From the NCBI RefSeq assembly GCF_042665155.1, contig NZ_JBHTCG010000006.1, forward strand, positions 186,001 to 250,000: 64,000 bases of DNA. Direction: 5' to 3'. Source of the DNA: Sphaerisporangium rhizosphaerae (GTDB taxonomy: Bacteria > Actinomycetota > Actinomycetes > Streptosporangiales > Streptosporangiaceae). Under the pieces are notes generated by a model, which was given only the letters and a program-made list of their open reading frames with translations, searched no databases and was not told where the DNA came from. Below are positions 33,068 to 42,078 of the stretch, one piece after another; the first letter of the stretch is position 1, and each line of letters begins with the position of its first letter. The position numbers and the translations under genes are program-made.

Positions 33068-33342
33068 TCGTCCGAATCATGGGCGAGGGCCAGGTCGAGG
33101 TGGCCGAGGGCGACATCGACGTGCTGAACTCCCTCGACAGCGAGCTCGAGGCCGCCATCGAGATCGACGACGAGGCGCAGTTCCGCACCAAGCTCCACGC
33201 GCTGCTCGACAAGGTGCGCCAGATCGGCAAGCCGCTTCCCGACGACGCCCTGGAGCCCTCCGAGCTCATTTTGCCGCCGGCCGACGCTTCGATCGACGAA
33301 GTGAGGGGCATGCTGGGCGATTCGGGGCTTATCCCGGGATAG
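33064..33342 (+). CDS. PspA-associated protein PspAA
   Basis: A 92-residue acidic protein, MIVRIMGEGQVEVAEGDIDV followed by helices and SELILPPADASIDEVRGMLG. This is the PspAA domain known from actinobacterial and other psp clusters, presumed to bind PspA. It overlaps pspA by 4 bp and precedes htpX by 9 bp, so it is part of one operon. Biochemical role unknown. Confidence 0.85.
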   Translation: MIVRIMGEGQVEVAEGDIDVLNSLDSELEAAIEIDDEAQFRTKLHALLDKVRQIGKPLPDDALEPSELILPPADASIDEVRGMLGDSGLIPG

Positions 33343-33351
33343 TTTGTAGAT

Positions 33352-34260
33352 ATGACACAAACCCGGTACGCCCCCGACCGGGGTCTGACGGTGCGCATGG
33401 TGTCGACCATGTTCCTGCTGGGCCTGCTCTACGTCGTCTTCGTGGGCGTCCTGATCGCCCTGGGGGTCCAGGCGGTCGTGGTCCTCGTCCTGGCCGGGGG
33501 CCTCCTGCTGGTCCAGTACTTCTTCTCCGACAAGATCGCGTTGTTCGCGATGCACGGACGGGAGGTCTCCCGGCAGGAGGCGCCCGAGCTGCACGGCCTG
33601 ATCGACCGGCTGTGCGTCATGGCGGACGTACCCAAGCCGCGGGTGGCGATCGCCGACACCGATGTGCCCAACGCCTTCGCCACCGGGCGCAACCAGAAGA
33701 ACTCCGTGGTGTGCGTGACCACCGGCCTGCTGCGCCGGCTCGACCCGCTGGAGCTGGAGGGCGTCATCGCCCACGAGATGTCCCATGTCGCCCACCGGGA
33801 CGTCGCGGTGATGACCATCGCCTCCTTCCTGGGCATCGTCGCCGGCCTCATGACGCGCTTCGCGCTCTACTCGGGCCTCGGCCGCGACCGGGGCAACAAC
33901 AACGGCCCGCCCATCGGCCTCATCATCATGCTGGTCTCGATCGTCGTGTACGCGATCAGCTTCCTGCTGACCCGGGCGCTGTCGCGCTACCGCGAGCTGT
34001 CGGCCGACCGGGCCGGGGCTCTGCTGACCCAGCGGCCCTCCGCCCTGGCCAGCGCCCTGGTGAAGGTCACCGGCGAGATGTCGCGCATCCCGACGCGCGA
34101 CCTGCGCGAGGCGCAGCCGTTCAACGCCTTCTTCTTCACCCCGGCGATCTCCGGCCGCGCGGGCGCGAGCCTGGCCACCCTGTTCGCCACCCACCCGCCG
34201 CTGGAGCGCAGGCTCGAGCAGCTCAGCACGATCGCCGCCCAGCTCGGCCGGGGGGCCTGA
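33352..34260 (+). CDS. htpX: HtpX-like M48 membrane metallopeptidase
   Basis: A 302-residue membrane protease that degrades damaged membrane proteins. Helices at about 15-55 precede the zinc site: HEMSH gives His141, Glu142 and His145, with the third ligand Glu in YRELSADRAG. Two further helices lie at 155-200, and KPRVAIADTDVPNAFATGRN is the typical substrate-groove strand. It is in the pspA operon, consistent with envelope quality control together with PspA. Confidence 0.95.
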   Translation: MTQTRYAPDRGLTVRMVSTMFLLGLLYVVFVGVLIALGVQAVVVLVLAGGLLLVQYFFSDKIALFAMHGREVSRQEAPELHGLIDRLCVMADVPKPRVAIADTDVPNAFATGRNQKNSVVCVTTGLLRRLDPLELEGVIAHEMSHVAHRDVAVMTIASFLGIVAGLMTRFALYSGLGRDRGNNNGPPIGLIIMLVSIVVYAISFLLTRALSRYRELSADRAGALLTQRPSALASALVKVTGEMSRIPTRDLREAQPFNAFFFTPAISGRAGASLATLFATHPPLERRLEQLSTIAAQLGRGA

Positions 34261-34265
34261 GCCCG

Positions 34266-34826
34266 ATGGGCTGGCTGGACGCCCTGCTAGGCCGCAGCAA
34301 GCCCGCCCGGCCGAACCTCGACGCGCTGTTCGCGCTGCCGTCCGCGGCGGTGACACTGCAGGCCGCCACCGGCTTCGAGCCGACCGGCCTTGGCTCGGTG
34401 TGCTTCCGCTCCGCCGAGGGCGGGGCGTTCGCCACGCTCCAGCGGGACATCAGGGAACTGCTCGGCGACGTCGAGGTCGAACACTCCCAGGACTCCTACG
34501 GCTACACCTGGCTGCTGGTGCGGCGCCAGGCCGACGACCTGAGCTCGCTGGTCACCGACCTGCACGGGGTGAACTCCTCGCTGGAGGGCGCCGGGTTCGG
34601 CCCGTCGCTGCTGTGCTCGCTGGTCACCTTCACCGACGACCAGCGGCGCGCCCTCGCCGTCGTCTACCTCTACAAGCAGGGCACCTTCTACCCGTTCGCG
34701 CCGCTGGCCGGCGAGCGCAGGGACAACGCGCTGGAGCTCCAGGTTCGCGGGGCGATCTCCGGTGAGCTGCGCGTCGAGCCCGAGCTGTCCCGCTGGTTTC
34801 CGCTCTGGGGCGCGCCGGGCCTGTGA
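34266..34826 (+). CDS. PspA-associated protein PspAB
   Basis: A 186-residue soluble protein starting MGWLDALLGRSKPARPNLDA, then FALPSAAVTLQAATGFEPTG, with a beta-rich middle (YGYTWLLVRRQADDLSSL) and a C-terminal LSRWFPLWG. This matches the PspAB family that accompanies PspA, PspAA and HtpX in actinobacteria. It starts 5 bp after htpX stops, the last gene of the operon. Function unknown, probably an adaptor or sensor. Confidence 0.82.
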   Translation: MGWLDALLGRSKPARPNLDALFALPSAAVTLQAATGFEPTGLGSVCFRSAEGGAFATLQRDIRELLGDVEVEHSQDSYGYTWLLVRRQADDLSSLVTDLHGVNSSLEGAGFGPSLLCSLVTFTDDQRRALAVVYLYKQGTFYPFAPLAGERRDNALELQVRGAISGELRVEPELSRWFPLWGAPGL

Positions 34827-34988
34827 TCCCGCGCCGGTCCGGCCCGGCGACCGCCTGTTCCCTCTGCTTCGTCCCTGCCCCGCGTCAAGGGCACGTACGA
34901 GAACGATCACCCCGGTCGTTCCGCCCCTTAGCCAGGCGAAACGCGGGGTATACCACCCGGCAGATCAGCCATCGCCGGGGGGAAACAG

Positions 34989-36818
34989 GTGGCAGTGACC
35001 GACCATGGCCGCGCTGGGGCGGCCGCAGAGACCCACGCGGCGGAGCGGCTGCGCGCCGTCGTGCCGCGCGTGATGTCGGTGTGCATCGCCATCGCCGCGG
35101 TGTACTCGGCCGTGATCGCGCTGATCGCGCCGGTACGCCACCTGCTGAGGCCGCTCACCGGCCTGATCGAGATGGCGGTCTTCCCCGTCGAGCCGAACCT
35201 GGGCTACGCGGTGTTCCTCGGCATTCTCGCCGGAGCCCTGGCCCGGCACAAACGCGCCGCGTACTGGGTGCTGGTCGCCTTCTTCTCCCTGCTGGTGCTG
35301 GGCAACCTCGCCGTCGTGCTGTCGGCGTCGCTCATGCCCGACCTGGTGGAGGAGTACGCCCTGATGGGCCAGGTGGTGGCCTCGGAGGTCAACCTGTCGG
35401 TGTCGGCCGTCGTGCTCGGCATCCTGGCGGCGGCGCACAACCAGTTCTTCGCGCCGATGCGGCGGGCGTCGTTCCGCAAGGCGCTGCTCACGCTGGGCTC
35501 GCTGCTCGCGGTGGCCTTCGGCGTCGGGTACGGCCTGGTGATGCTGTTCCCGGGCACCCTGCGGCCCCGGGACCACCTGCCCTGGGCGCTGGAACGGACG
35601 CTCGGCGGGGTGGTGACGCTGGACTTCTACCGCACCGGCCGGCCGCCGTTCTGGGTGAACTCCGTCATCGGCCTGCTGAGCGCCGTCGCGGTGCTGGTCG
35701 CCTTCGCCGTGCTGTTCCGCTCCCAGCGGGCCCGGGCCGAGCTGCCGCCCGACAGCGAGACCCGCATCAGGGCGCTGCTGTCGGCCTACGGCTCGCGTGA
35801 CTCGCTCGGCTACTTCGCCACCCGCCGCGACCGGGCGGCCATCTTCTCGCCCAGCGGCAAGGCGGCGGTGTCCTACCGCGTGGTGGCCGGCGTCTGCCTG
35901 GCCGGCGGGGACCCCATCGGCGACGTCGAGGCGTGGGGACCGGCCATCCGGGCCTGGATGGACGAGGCGCGGCGCTACGGGTGGGCGCCCGCCGTCATCG
36001 GGCCCAGTGAAGCCGCCGCCCACGCCTACGCGCGCGCCGGGCTGCGCGTGCTGGAGCTCGGGGACGAGGCCGTCATCGAGGTCGCCGAGTTCGGCCTGGA
36101 AGGCCGCGAGATGCGCGGAGTGCGGCAGGCGGTCAACCGGGTCGGGCGCGCGGGCTTCACATTGCGCGTGCGACGGCACAGCGAGCTGTCGGCCGAGGAG
36201 GCGCGCCAGATCATCGAGCGCGCCGCCGCCTGGCGCGACACCGAGACCGAGCGGGGGTTCTCCATGGCCCTCAGCCGGCTCGGCGACCCGGCGGACGGCG
36301 AGTGCGTGCTGGTGGAGGCGAGGGACGCGGCCGGCGAGCCCGCCGCCATGCTGTCGTTCGTGCCGTGGGGCGACGACGGCCTGTCGCTGGACCTGATGCG
36401 GCGCGACCGGCACGCCGACAACGGGCTGATGGAGTTCATGGTCGCCGGGCTGATCACCCAGGCCGCGGCGCTCGGCGTCAAGCGCGTCTCGCTCAACTTC
36501 GCCATGTTCCGCTCGGTGTTCGAGGGCGGGGCGCGGCTCGGCGCCGGGCCGGTGCTGCGCCTGTGGCGGCGCGCGCTGGTGTTCTTCTCCCGGTGGTGGC
36601 AGCTCGAGTCGCTGTACCGGGCCAACGCCAAGTACCACCCCCGCTGGGTGCCGCGCTTCCTGGCCTACGACGACACCCGCGACCTGCCCAGGGTGGGGCT
36701 GGCGTCGGCGATCGCCGAGGGGTTCCTCACAGTGCCGAGCCTGCTCACCCTGCTGCGCCGCCGCCGGCGCGCCGCCGCCGGCCGCCCCGCGGAGGGTGGG
36801 CGTTCCGCCGGCGGCTGA
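34989..36818 (+). CDS. DUF2156 lysylphosphatidylglycerol synthase-like membrane protein
   Basis: A 609-residue protein: seven or so hydrophobic segments in the first 245 residues, then a cytoplasmic GNAT-like DUF2156 domain (RDSLGYFATRRDRAAIFSPS; YRVVAGVCLAGGDPIGD; GMRGVRQAVNRV-like region; SLDLMRRDRHADNGLMEFMV; ESLYRANAKYHPRWVPRF). This is the MprF/LysX type of transferase that moves an aminoacyl group from tRNA to phosphatidylglycerol and protects against cationic peptides. Unlike LysX it lacks the lysyl-tRNA synthetase part. GGGGGGAA precedes the GTG at 34989. Amino acid and lipid used are unknown. Confidence 0.85.
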   Translation: MAVTDHGRAGAAAETHAAERLRAVVPRVMSVCIAIAAVYSAVIALIAPVRHLLRPLTGLIEMAVFPVEPNLGYAVFLGILAGALARHKRAAYWVLVAFFSLLVLGNLAVVLSASLMPDLVEEYALMGQVVASEVNLSVSAVVLGILAAAHNQFFAPMRRASFRKALLTLGSLLAVAFGVGYGLVMLFPGTLRPRDHLPWALERTLGGVVTLDFYRTGRPPFWVNSVIGLLSAVAVLVAFAVLFRSQRARAELPPDSETRIRALLSAYGSRDSLGYFATRRDRAAIFSPSGKAAVSYRVVAGVCLAGGDPIGDVEAWGPAIRAWMDEARRYGWAPAVIGPSEAAAHAYARAGLRVLELGDEAVIEVAEFGLEGREMRGVRQAVNRVGRAGFTLRVRRHSELSAEEARQIIERAAAWRDTETERGFSMALSRLGDPADGECVLVEARDAAGEPAAMLSFVPWGDDGLSLDLMRRDRHADNGLMEFMVAGLITQAAALGVKRVSLNFAMFRSVFEGGARLGAGPVLRLWRRALVFFSRWWQLESLYRANAKYHPRWVPRFLAYDDTRDLPRVGLASAIAEGFLTVPSLLTLLRRRRRAAAGRPAEGGRSAGG

Positions 36819-36947
36819 GCGCCGGGACGGGCGGTTCCTTGTGCCGGGTCACGCTACGAGTACGGCTTGCAGCCGGTAGTTCTAGATTCCTCCAAGTCCG
36901 CGCCACAATGGGGCGACAAGCCCAATAAGCGGGGGACGGAGGGCGCC

Positions 36948-39272
36948 ATGTCGGACCCGGTGCCGTTACGGCCGGGTGATCCCGCGCGGGTCGGGGGCTA
37001 CGAGCTCACCGCCCGGCTGGGGGAGGGAGGCCAGGGGGTCGTCTATCTCGGCCGCACTCCGGCGGGCGCGCCGGTGGCCGTGAAGGTGCTCCGCTCCGAC
37101 CTGGCGCAGAACGAGGAGGCGCTGGCCAGGTTCGTCCGGGAGGTGTCCACGGCCGTCCGCGTGGCGACCTTCTGCACCGCCCAGGTGATCGAGACGGGGG
37201 TGGCCGACCAGCGGCCGTTCATCGTCAGCGAGTACATCGACGGTCCGACCCTCATGGCCGTGGTCGAGCGCGAGGGGCCCCGCCAGGGCGCGGCCCTGCA
37301 CCGGCTGGCCATCGGCACCGTCACGGCGCTGGTCGCCATCCACCAGGCCGGCATCGTGCACCGCGACTTCAAGCCCTCCAACGTGCTGCTCGGCGCGGAC
37401 GGGCCCCGGGTGATCGACTTCGGCATCGCCAGGGCGCTGGACAGGAGCTCCACGCTGACCTCGACGCTGGTCGGCACGCCCGCCTACGTCACCCCCGAGC
37501 AGCTCGCGGGGGAGCAGGCCGGTCCGGCCGCCGACATGTTCGCCTGGGCGGGCACCATGGTGTTCGCCGCGACCGGCGAGGCGCCCTTCGGCGCCGACAG
37601 CCTCCCGGCCGTCTTCCACCGGATCATGAACCTGGAGCCGGATCTCGGCGCGCTGGACGAGCGGCTGCGCGTCATCGTGGCCGCCTGCCTGGCCAAGGAC
37701 CCGGCCGCCCGGCCGGCCGCGGGCGAGGTGCTCATGCGGCTGCTCGGACACGACGGCACCGGCCCCGCGCCGGCCGCCGCGATCATGGCGGAGGGGTCGG
37801 CCGTCGCTCAGCCCCATCTCTCCCACTCCTGGCCGGGCCCCGCGCCGGCGTCCGGTGGGCGGCCGTACCGGCCACCGCCGCCCCGGCCGGGCGGTCCGTC
37901 CCTCACCGGCTCGTCCCCTGCCGGCCCGTTCTCCACCGGCTCGTCCTTGACCGGCTCGTCCTTGACCGGCCCGTCCTTGAACGGCCCGTCCTTGAACGGC
38001 TCCTCCTTGAACGGCCCGTCCTCCACCGGCCGGTCCTCGACCGACTCGTCCTTGAACGGCCCGTCCTTCACCGACCCCTCCTCCGCCGGCCCGACCGAAG
38101 TCCGGACGGCCCCGCCCTCCGCCTCGCCCACCGAAGGGTCCTCCGGGCCCGCCGAAGGGTCCTCCGGAGGGAAGGGGCGGCTTCCGCTGGTGGTGGCGGG
38201 CGTCGTCGCGGGCGCGCTCGTCCTGGGCGGCGCCGGATACCTGATCGCCCAGCTGCCGGTCGGCGCCCCGGGCCCGCGGGTCTCCGCGGACGGCACCGCG
38301 GGCACGCAGGGGCGCCCCGGCGAGCGGGCCGGACGCTCCTCCGGCCCGGCCGCGTCCGGCGGGGCGAGCCCGGCGGCGACGGCGCCGCTCGCCGCCACCA
38401 GGACGATCGAGCTGCCGGGCAGCACGGTGACGATCTACGAGAGCGACGGCGACCCGGTCAGGCTGACCTTCTACAGCCTGGACAACGGCACGCGCGCCTA
38501 CATCCGGGACGACGGCGCGAACTCCTTCACCAAGACGAGCAAGTACTTCGAGTACGTGGTGAGCGGCGACGGCCGGCGGGCGCTCGGCGTCGACACCCTC
38601 TACACCAAGGACGGCCACTCCGCCGTCTCCCTGGTCGACCGGGCCGGCGCCGGGCGCACGATGATAAGGATCGCCAAGGCGCCGGTGTACCCGTCCTACC
38701 CGCAGTGGTCACCCGACGGCACCAAGGTGCTGGTCACGGTGAACGAGGCGGTCGGCGGCACCAGCCGCGGCCACGGCTACGCGATCATCGACGTGGCGCG
38801 CAGGAAGGCCAAGATCGTCCACGTGAAGGAGAAGGACGTCGGCCGCTGGAGCTACTTCTGGCGGGGCGACGGCAGGGCCGTCGGCACCTGGGCGCTGAAG
38901 GGCGGCACCCGGCGCATCCGGTTCTACGACCTCGACGGCACCGTGCTGCAGACGCTGCTGCGGGTCGGGAGCCCGCTCACCGTCGAGGGCGACGACATGT
39001 CGCCGTCGGGGAACCTCTTCCTGACCTCCTGCGCCGGCCGCGGCCAGATCTGCGTATGGACGGCGGACGGCGAGGAGCGCGCGCGCTTCGCCTTCCCGAC
39101 CGACCGGGTCATCGGCTGGTACGACGACGCCCACATCGCGGCCTGGCGCAAGAAGGGCCGAGGGTACGAGGCCGTGGTCGTCGACCTGAAGGGCAGGGCC
39201 GGCCGCGTCCTGGCGACGGCCGGGGCGGCGGAGTACCCAAAACTGTCCCTGCGCTACACCAGGGCCGCCTGA
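36948..39272 (+). CDS. Ser/Thr protein kinase with extracellular beta-propeller-like domain
   Basis: A 774-residue PknB-type kinase. The kinase domain (about 18-265) is complete: LGEGGQGVVYLG, Lys46 (VAVKVL), Asp140 in HRDFKPSN, DFGIARA and GTPAYVTPEQ. A Ser/Pro/Gly linker (about 290-405) includes thirteen pentapeptide repeats; a single helix (PLVVAGVVAGALVLGGAGYL) crosses the membrane; the outside domain (about 485-770) has repeated TolB/WD40-like blades such as YPQWSPDGTKVLV. It probably senses something outside the cell and phosphorylates inside. ATG 36948 has GGAGGG upstream. No phosphatase gene adjacent. Confidence 0.92.
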   Translation: MSDPVPLRPGDPARVGGYELTARLGEGGQGVVYLGRTPAGAPVAVKVLRSDLAQNEEALARFVREVSTAVRVATFCTAQVIETGVADQRPFIVSEYIDGPTLMAVVEREGPRQGAALHRLAIGTVTALVAIHQAGIVHRDFKPSNVLLGADGPRVIDFGIARALDRSSTLTSTLVGTPAYVTPEQLAGEQAGPAADMFAWAGTMVFAATGEAPFGADSLPAVFHRIMNLEPDLGALDERLRVIVAACLAKDPAARPAAGEVLMRLLGHDGTGPAPAAAIMAEGSAVAQPHLSHSWPGPAPASGGRPYRPPPPRPGGPSLTGSSPAGPFSTGSSLTGSSLTGPSLNGPSLNGSSLNGPSSTGRSSTDSSLNGPSFTDPSSAGPTEVRTAPPSASPTEGSSGPAEGSSGGKGRLPLVVAGVVAGALVLGGAGYLIAQLPVGAPGPRVSADGTAGTQGRPGERAGRSSGPAASGGASPAATAPLAATRTIELPGSTVTIYESDGDPVRLTFYSLDNGTRAYIRDDGANSFTKTSKYFEYVVSGDGRRALGVDTLYTKDGHSAVSLVDRAGAGRTMIRIAKAPVYPSYPQWSPDGTKVLVTVNEAVGGTSRGHGYAIIDVARRKAKIVHVKEKDVGRWSYFWRGDGRAVGTWALKGGTRRIRFYDLDGTVLQTLLRVGSPLTVEGDDMSPSGNLFLTSCAGRGQICVWTADGEERARFAFPTDRVIGWYDDAHIAAWRKKGRGYEAVVVDLKGRAGRVLATAGAAEYPKLSLRYTRAA
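37893..38087 (+). repeat. Thirteen 15-bp tandem units inside the kinase gene
   Basis: Units of the type GGCTCGTCCTTGACC encode pentapeptides such as GSSLT, GPSLN, GPSST and DSSLN. Several neighbouring units are identical at DNA level, so copy number may vary between strains. They form the Ser-rich linker before the membrane helix. Confidence 0.9.
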
Positions 39273-39344
39273 GGTTGGTCAAGATCCGGCCGCGCCTGGG
39301 AAGGGCGCGCCGGAGCCGGGGCCGGCCGGTGGTGCCATGTGCAC

Positions 39345-40166
39345 ATGACCACGTTCAGCGCGGCCCTGGCGGCCGCCGCCTTCGTCTTCGCCGGAGCGCA
39401 GGCGGCCCCCGCCCTCGCGGCCACCCCCGCTCCCACCCTCGCGGCACCCGTTCTTGCGGTCTCCGCCGCCCCCACGCCGGCCCCCGCCCTCACGGTCTCC
39501 ACCGCCCCCGCGCCGGCCCATGCCCACCTCCGCGACGCCGCGAGGTCGCCGTCGCACCGTGGGCGCGCCGGCGATCCGGCCGAGCTCTCCGTCAGCGGAC
39601 GCGGCGTCGTCCAGGCGACGCCGGACGTGATGCGCCTCACCGCCGGCGTGGAGGTGCGCCGTGATCGGGCGGGGGAGGCGTTCGCCGCCGCCAAGGCCGC
39701 CGCGCTCAAGCTGAACCAGGCGCTGCTGGGCGCCGGCGTGGCCGAGCGGGACCTGCGCACCAATGACCTGTCTCTCGCCGCCGACTACGACAAGTACCCC
39801 AAGGTCGTCGGATACCGGGCCGCCCAGGGCGTCGAGGCGCTGGTGCGCGACCTGTCCCGGGCGGACGCGGTGGTGCAGGCCGTCGCAGGGGTGGGGGAGG
39901 AGGCGCGCCTGAACGGCATCTCCTTCGAGGTCTCCAAGTCGGCGGCGCTGGTGAAGGCCGCGCGCGCCGCCGCGGTCCGCGACGCGCACGACAAGGCGCG
40001 GCACTACGCCGAGCTGACCGGGCGCGGGCTGGGCCGGGTGCTGAAGCTGGAGGAAGAGGGCGACACCTCGCCCTCCCGCTTCGCGATGCTGACCGAGAAG
40101 TCCGGCGTCAACCCCGGCCAGGGCACGGTCACCCTCACGGTGCGGGTCGTCTACGAGCTCACCTGA
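39345..40166 (+). CDS. SIMPL-domain (DUF541) secreted protein
   Basis: A 273-residue protein with an N-terminal signal-like helix (FSAALAAAAFVFAGAQAAPA), an Ala/Pro/Thr stretch to about residue 65, then a SIMPL domain: ELSVSGRGVVQATPDVMRLT, GVEVRRDRAGEAFAAAKAAA, and TVTLTVRVVYEL at the end. SIMPL proteins lie outside the cytoplasmic membrane and function is ill defined; the E. coli relative protects from oxidative stress. ATG 39345 is preferred over GTG 39339. It follows the kinase gene by 72 bp and may be co-transcribed. Confidence 0.85.
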   Translation: MTTFSAALAAAAFVFAGAQAAPALAATPAPTLAAPVLAVSAAPTPAPALTVSTAPAPAHAHLRDAARSPSHRGRAGDPAELSVSGRGVVQATPDVMRLTAGVEVRRDRAGEAFAAAKAAALKLNQALLGAGVAERDLRTNDLSLAADYDKYPKVVGYRAAQGVEALVRDLSRADAVVQAVAGVGEEARLNGISFEVSKSAALVKAARAAAVRDAHDKARHYAELTGRGLGRVLKLEEEGDTSPSRFAMLTEKSGVNPGQGTVTLTVRVVYELT

Positions 40167-40278
40167 GCCCGGCCGCGCCTCCCGGCCCAGGACCGGCACA
40201 TGACCTGCCGCTTCCTCCGGGCGTGCTCTCCTCGGATCCGTCCTTCCGGCACCTCGACCGGCCGCCGTCCCTGACCCG

Positions 40279-41466
40279 TCACGGGAGGGCGAGCATGCGG
40301 TCCAGGGCGACCTTGGCCCAGTGGGTGGTGTCGGGGTCCACGGTGATCTGGTTGACGACCTGGCCCTCGACCAGCGACTCCAGCGCCCACACCAGGTGGG
40401 GCAGGTCGATGCGGTTCATCGTCGAGCAGTAGCAGACCGTCCGGTCCAGGAAGGTCACGGTCTTGTCGGGGTGCTGGGCCGCCAGCCGCTTGACCAGGTT
40501 CAGCTCGGTGCCGATCGCCCACGCCGACCCGGCCGGCGCCTGGTCGAGCATCTTGATGATGTACTCGGTGGAGCCGACGTGGTCGGCCTTGGTGACCACC
40601 TCGTGCCGGCACTCGGGGTGGACCAGCACGTTGACGCCGGGGATGCGCTCGCGGACCTCGTCCACGCAGCTCTCGGTGAACCGGCCGTGCACCGAGCAGT
40701 GCCCGCGCCACAAAATCATCTTGGCGTCCCTGAGCTGCTGGTCGGTCAGTCCGCCGTTCGGGCGGTGCGGGTTGTAGACCACGCACTCCGAAAGGGGGAT
40801 GCCCATCTCCAGGACGGCCGTGTTGCGGCCGAGGTGCTGGTCGGGCAGGAAGAGCACCTTGCGCTCGCCGGCGCCCTTGCCTTCCGGCCCCTCGGGGCCG
40901 TCGTCGAACGCCCAGGTCAGCGCCCGGCGGGCGTTGGAGGAGGTGCACACCGCGCCGCCGTTGCGCCCGCAGAACGCCTTGATGTCGGCCGAGGAGTTCA
41001 TGTAGGTGATCGGCACGGTCACCTCGGCGATGCCGAGGTCGGAAAGGACCTCCCACGCCTCCTCTACCTGGTCGAAGGTCGCCATGTCGGCCATGGAGCA
41101 CCCGGCGGCCAGGTCGGGCAGCACCACGCGCTGGGAGTCGCCGGTCAGGATGTCGGCCGACTCGGCCATGAAGTGGACGCCGCAGAAGACGATGTACTCC
41201 GCGGACGGGCGGGCCGCCGCCTCGCGGGCGAGCTTGAAGGAGTCGCCGGTCACGTCCGCGAACTGGATGACCTCGTCGCGCTGGTAGTGGTGCCCGAGCA
41301 CGAAGAGCCGCTCGCCGAGCGCCGCCTTCGCCCTGACCGCGCGCGCGACCAACTCGGGGTCGGAGGCCGCGGGCAGGTCGCCGGGGCAGTCGACGCCGCG
41401 CTCGCTGTGCGGGTCGGTGCCCTGACCGAGGACGAAGAGCGGAAGGCCGGTTTCGGTGGTCGTCAC
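40279..41466 (-). CDS. nadA: Quinolinate synthase
   Basis: A 395-residue 4Fe-4S enzyme that condenses iminoaspartate and dihydroxyacetone phosphate to quinolinate, first stage of NAD synthesis. Three cluster cysteines can be placed: FCGVHFM, AVCTSSNA and TVCYCSTMN; GHHYQRDEVI binds substrate. GTG start at 41466. nadB and nadC are not adjacent in this window. The iron-sulfur carrier gene erpA lies divergent just upstream, which suits its need for a cluster. A TAGT...ACTA palindrome lies 30 bp upstream. Confidence 0.96.
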   Translation of the reverse strand: MTTTETGLPLFVLGQGTDPHSERGVDCPGDLPAASDPELVARAVRAKAALGERLFVLGHHYQRDEVIQFADVTGDSFKLAREAAARPSAEYIVFCGVHFMAESADILTGDSQRVVLPDLAAGCSMADMATFDQVEEAWEVLSDLGIAEVTVPITYMNSSADIKAFCGRNGGAVCTSSNARRALTWAFDDGPEGPEGKGAGERKVLFLPDQHLGRNTAVLEMGIPLSECVVYNPHRPNGGLTDQQLRDAKMILWRGHCSVHGRFTESCVDEVRERIPGVNVLVHPECRHEVVTKADHVGSTEYIIKMLDQAPAGSAWAIGTELNLVKRLAAQHPDKTVTFLDRTVCYCSTMNRIDLPHLVWALESLVEGQVVNQITVDPDTTHWAKVALDRMLALP

Positions 41467-41490
41467 GGCTTACACCTCTTAAGGGGCTTA

Positions 41491-41508
41491 TCGTCTAGTT
41501 GACGACTA
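41491..41508. promoter_or_regulatory. Overlapping palindromes upstream of nadA
   Basis: TCGTC-tagtt-GACGA (41491-41505) overlaps TAGT-tgacg-ACTA (41496-41508). The half site TAGT/ACTA resembles NrtR-type operators described for actinobacterial NAD genes; the match is visual only. Confidence 0.4.
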
Positions 41509-41670
41509 ATGATGGCATACGGCCGGAGATGCTCCGCGCAGGGGGGGTGGAGCGGACCGCCCCCTGAGACAGGAATGTGTAGCGGTGCCCCGCTGTTGGT
41601 AGCGTCTGAGTGAGACCTCAGAACCAGGCCTCCGTCCCCGAGGGGCGTGTGGCAGACGGGGAGTCAACAG

Positions 41671-42024
41671 ATGACGGTTGAGAGCAGCGAGACCACGCAG
41701 CAGGGCCTAGTCCTGACCGACGCGGCGGCGGCCAAAGTGCGCAGCCTGCTCGAGCAGCAGGGCGAAGAGGGCCTTCAGTTGCGCGTGGCGGTGCAGCCCG
41801 GCGGTTGTTCCGGCCTGCGCTACCAGCTCTTCTTCGATGACCGCTCGATGGACGGGGACGTCGTCTCCGACTTCGGCGGGGTCAGCGTCGTCACCGACCG
41901 CATGAGCGCCCCCTACCTCATGGGTGCCACGGTGGACTTCGTCGACACCATCGAGAAGCAGGGCTTCACGATCGACAACCCGAACGCCACGGGCTCCTGC
42001 GCCTGCGGCGACTCGTTCAACTAG
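41671..42024 (+). CDS. erpA: A-type iron-sulfur carrier
   Basis: A 117-residue HesB/IscA family protein that carries Fe-S clusters to target enzymes. The three cluster cysteines are Cys46 (PGGCSGLRY), Cys110 and Cys112 (GSCACGDSF). GGGGAG lies 8 bases before ATG 41671. It is divergent from nadA, whose product needs a 4Fe-4S cluster. The symbol follows actinobacterial practice; it could equally be called iscA. Confidence 0.93.
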   Translation: MTVESSETTQQGLVLTDAAAAKVRSLLEQQGEEGLQLRVAVQPGGCSGLRYQLFFDDRSMDGDVVSDFGGVSVVTDRMSAPYLMGATVDFVDTIEKQGFTIDNPNATGSCACGDSFN

Positions 42025-42078
42025 GCAGGCCGGCCCCCACCCCGTCCGGCGGTCCCGCCAGACGGGGTTTCGGCCTGC
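42025..42078 (+). terminator. Two-tier stem-loop after erpA
   Basis: GCAGGCCG (42025-42032) pairs with CGGCCTGC (42071-42078); inside, CCCCGTC (42040-42046) pairs with GACGGGG (42061-42067) and GGCGG with CCGCC. TTTCGG follows the inner stem. The rest of the 350-bp gap (42079-42374) shows only a weak promoter, TATTCT near 42330, for the next gene. Confidence 0.8.

Noticed and set aside
34989..36818. Bifunctional LysX with lysyl-tRNA synthetase
   Set aside because: The protein ends after the DUF2156 domain at 609 residues; no class II synthetase motifs are present.
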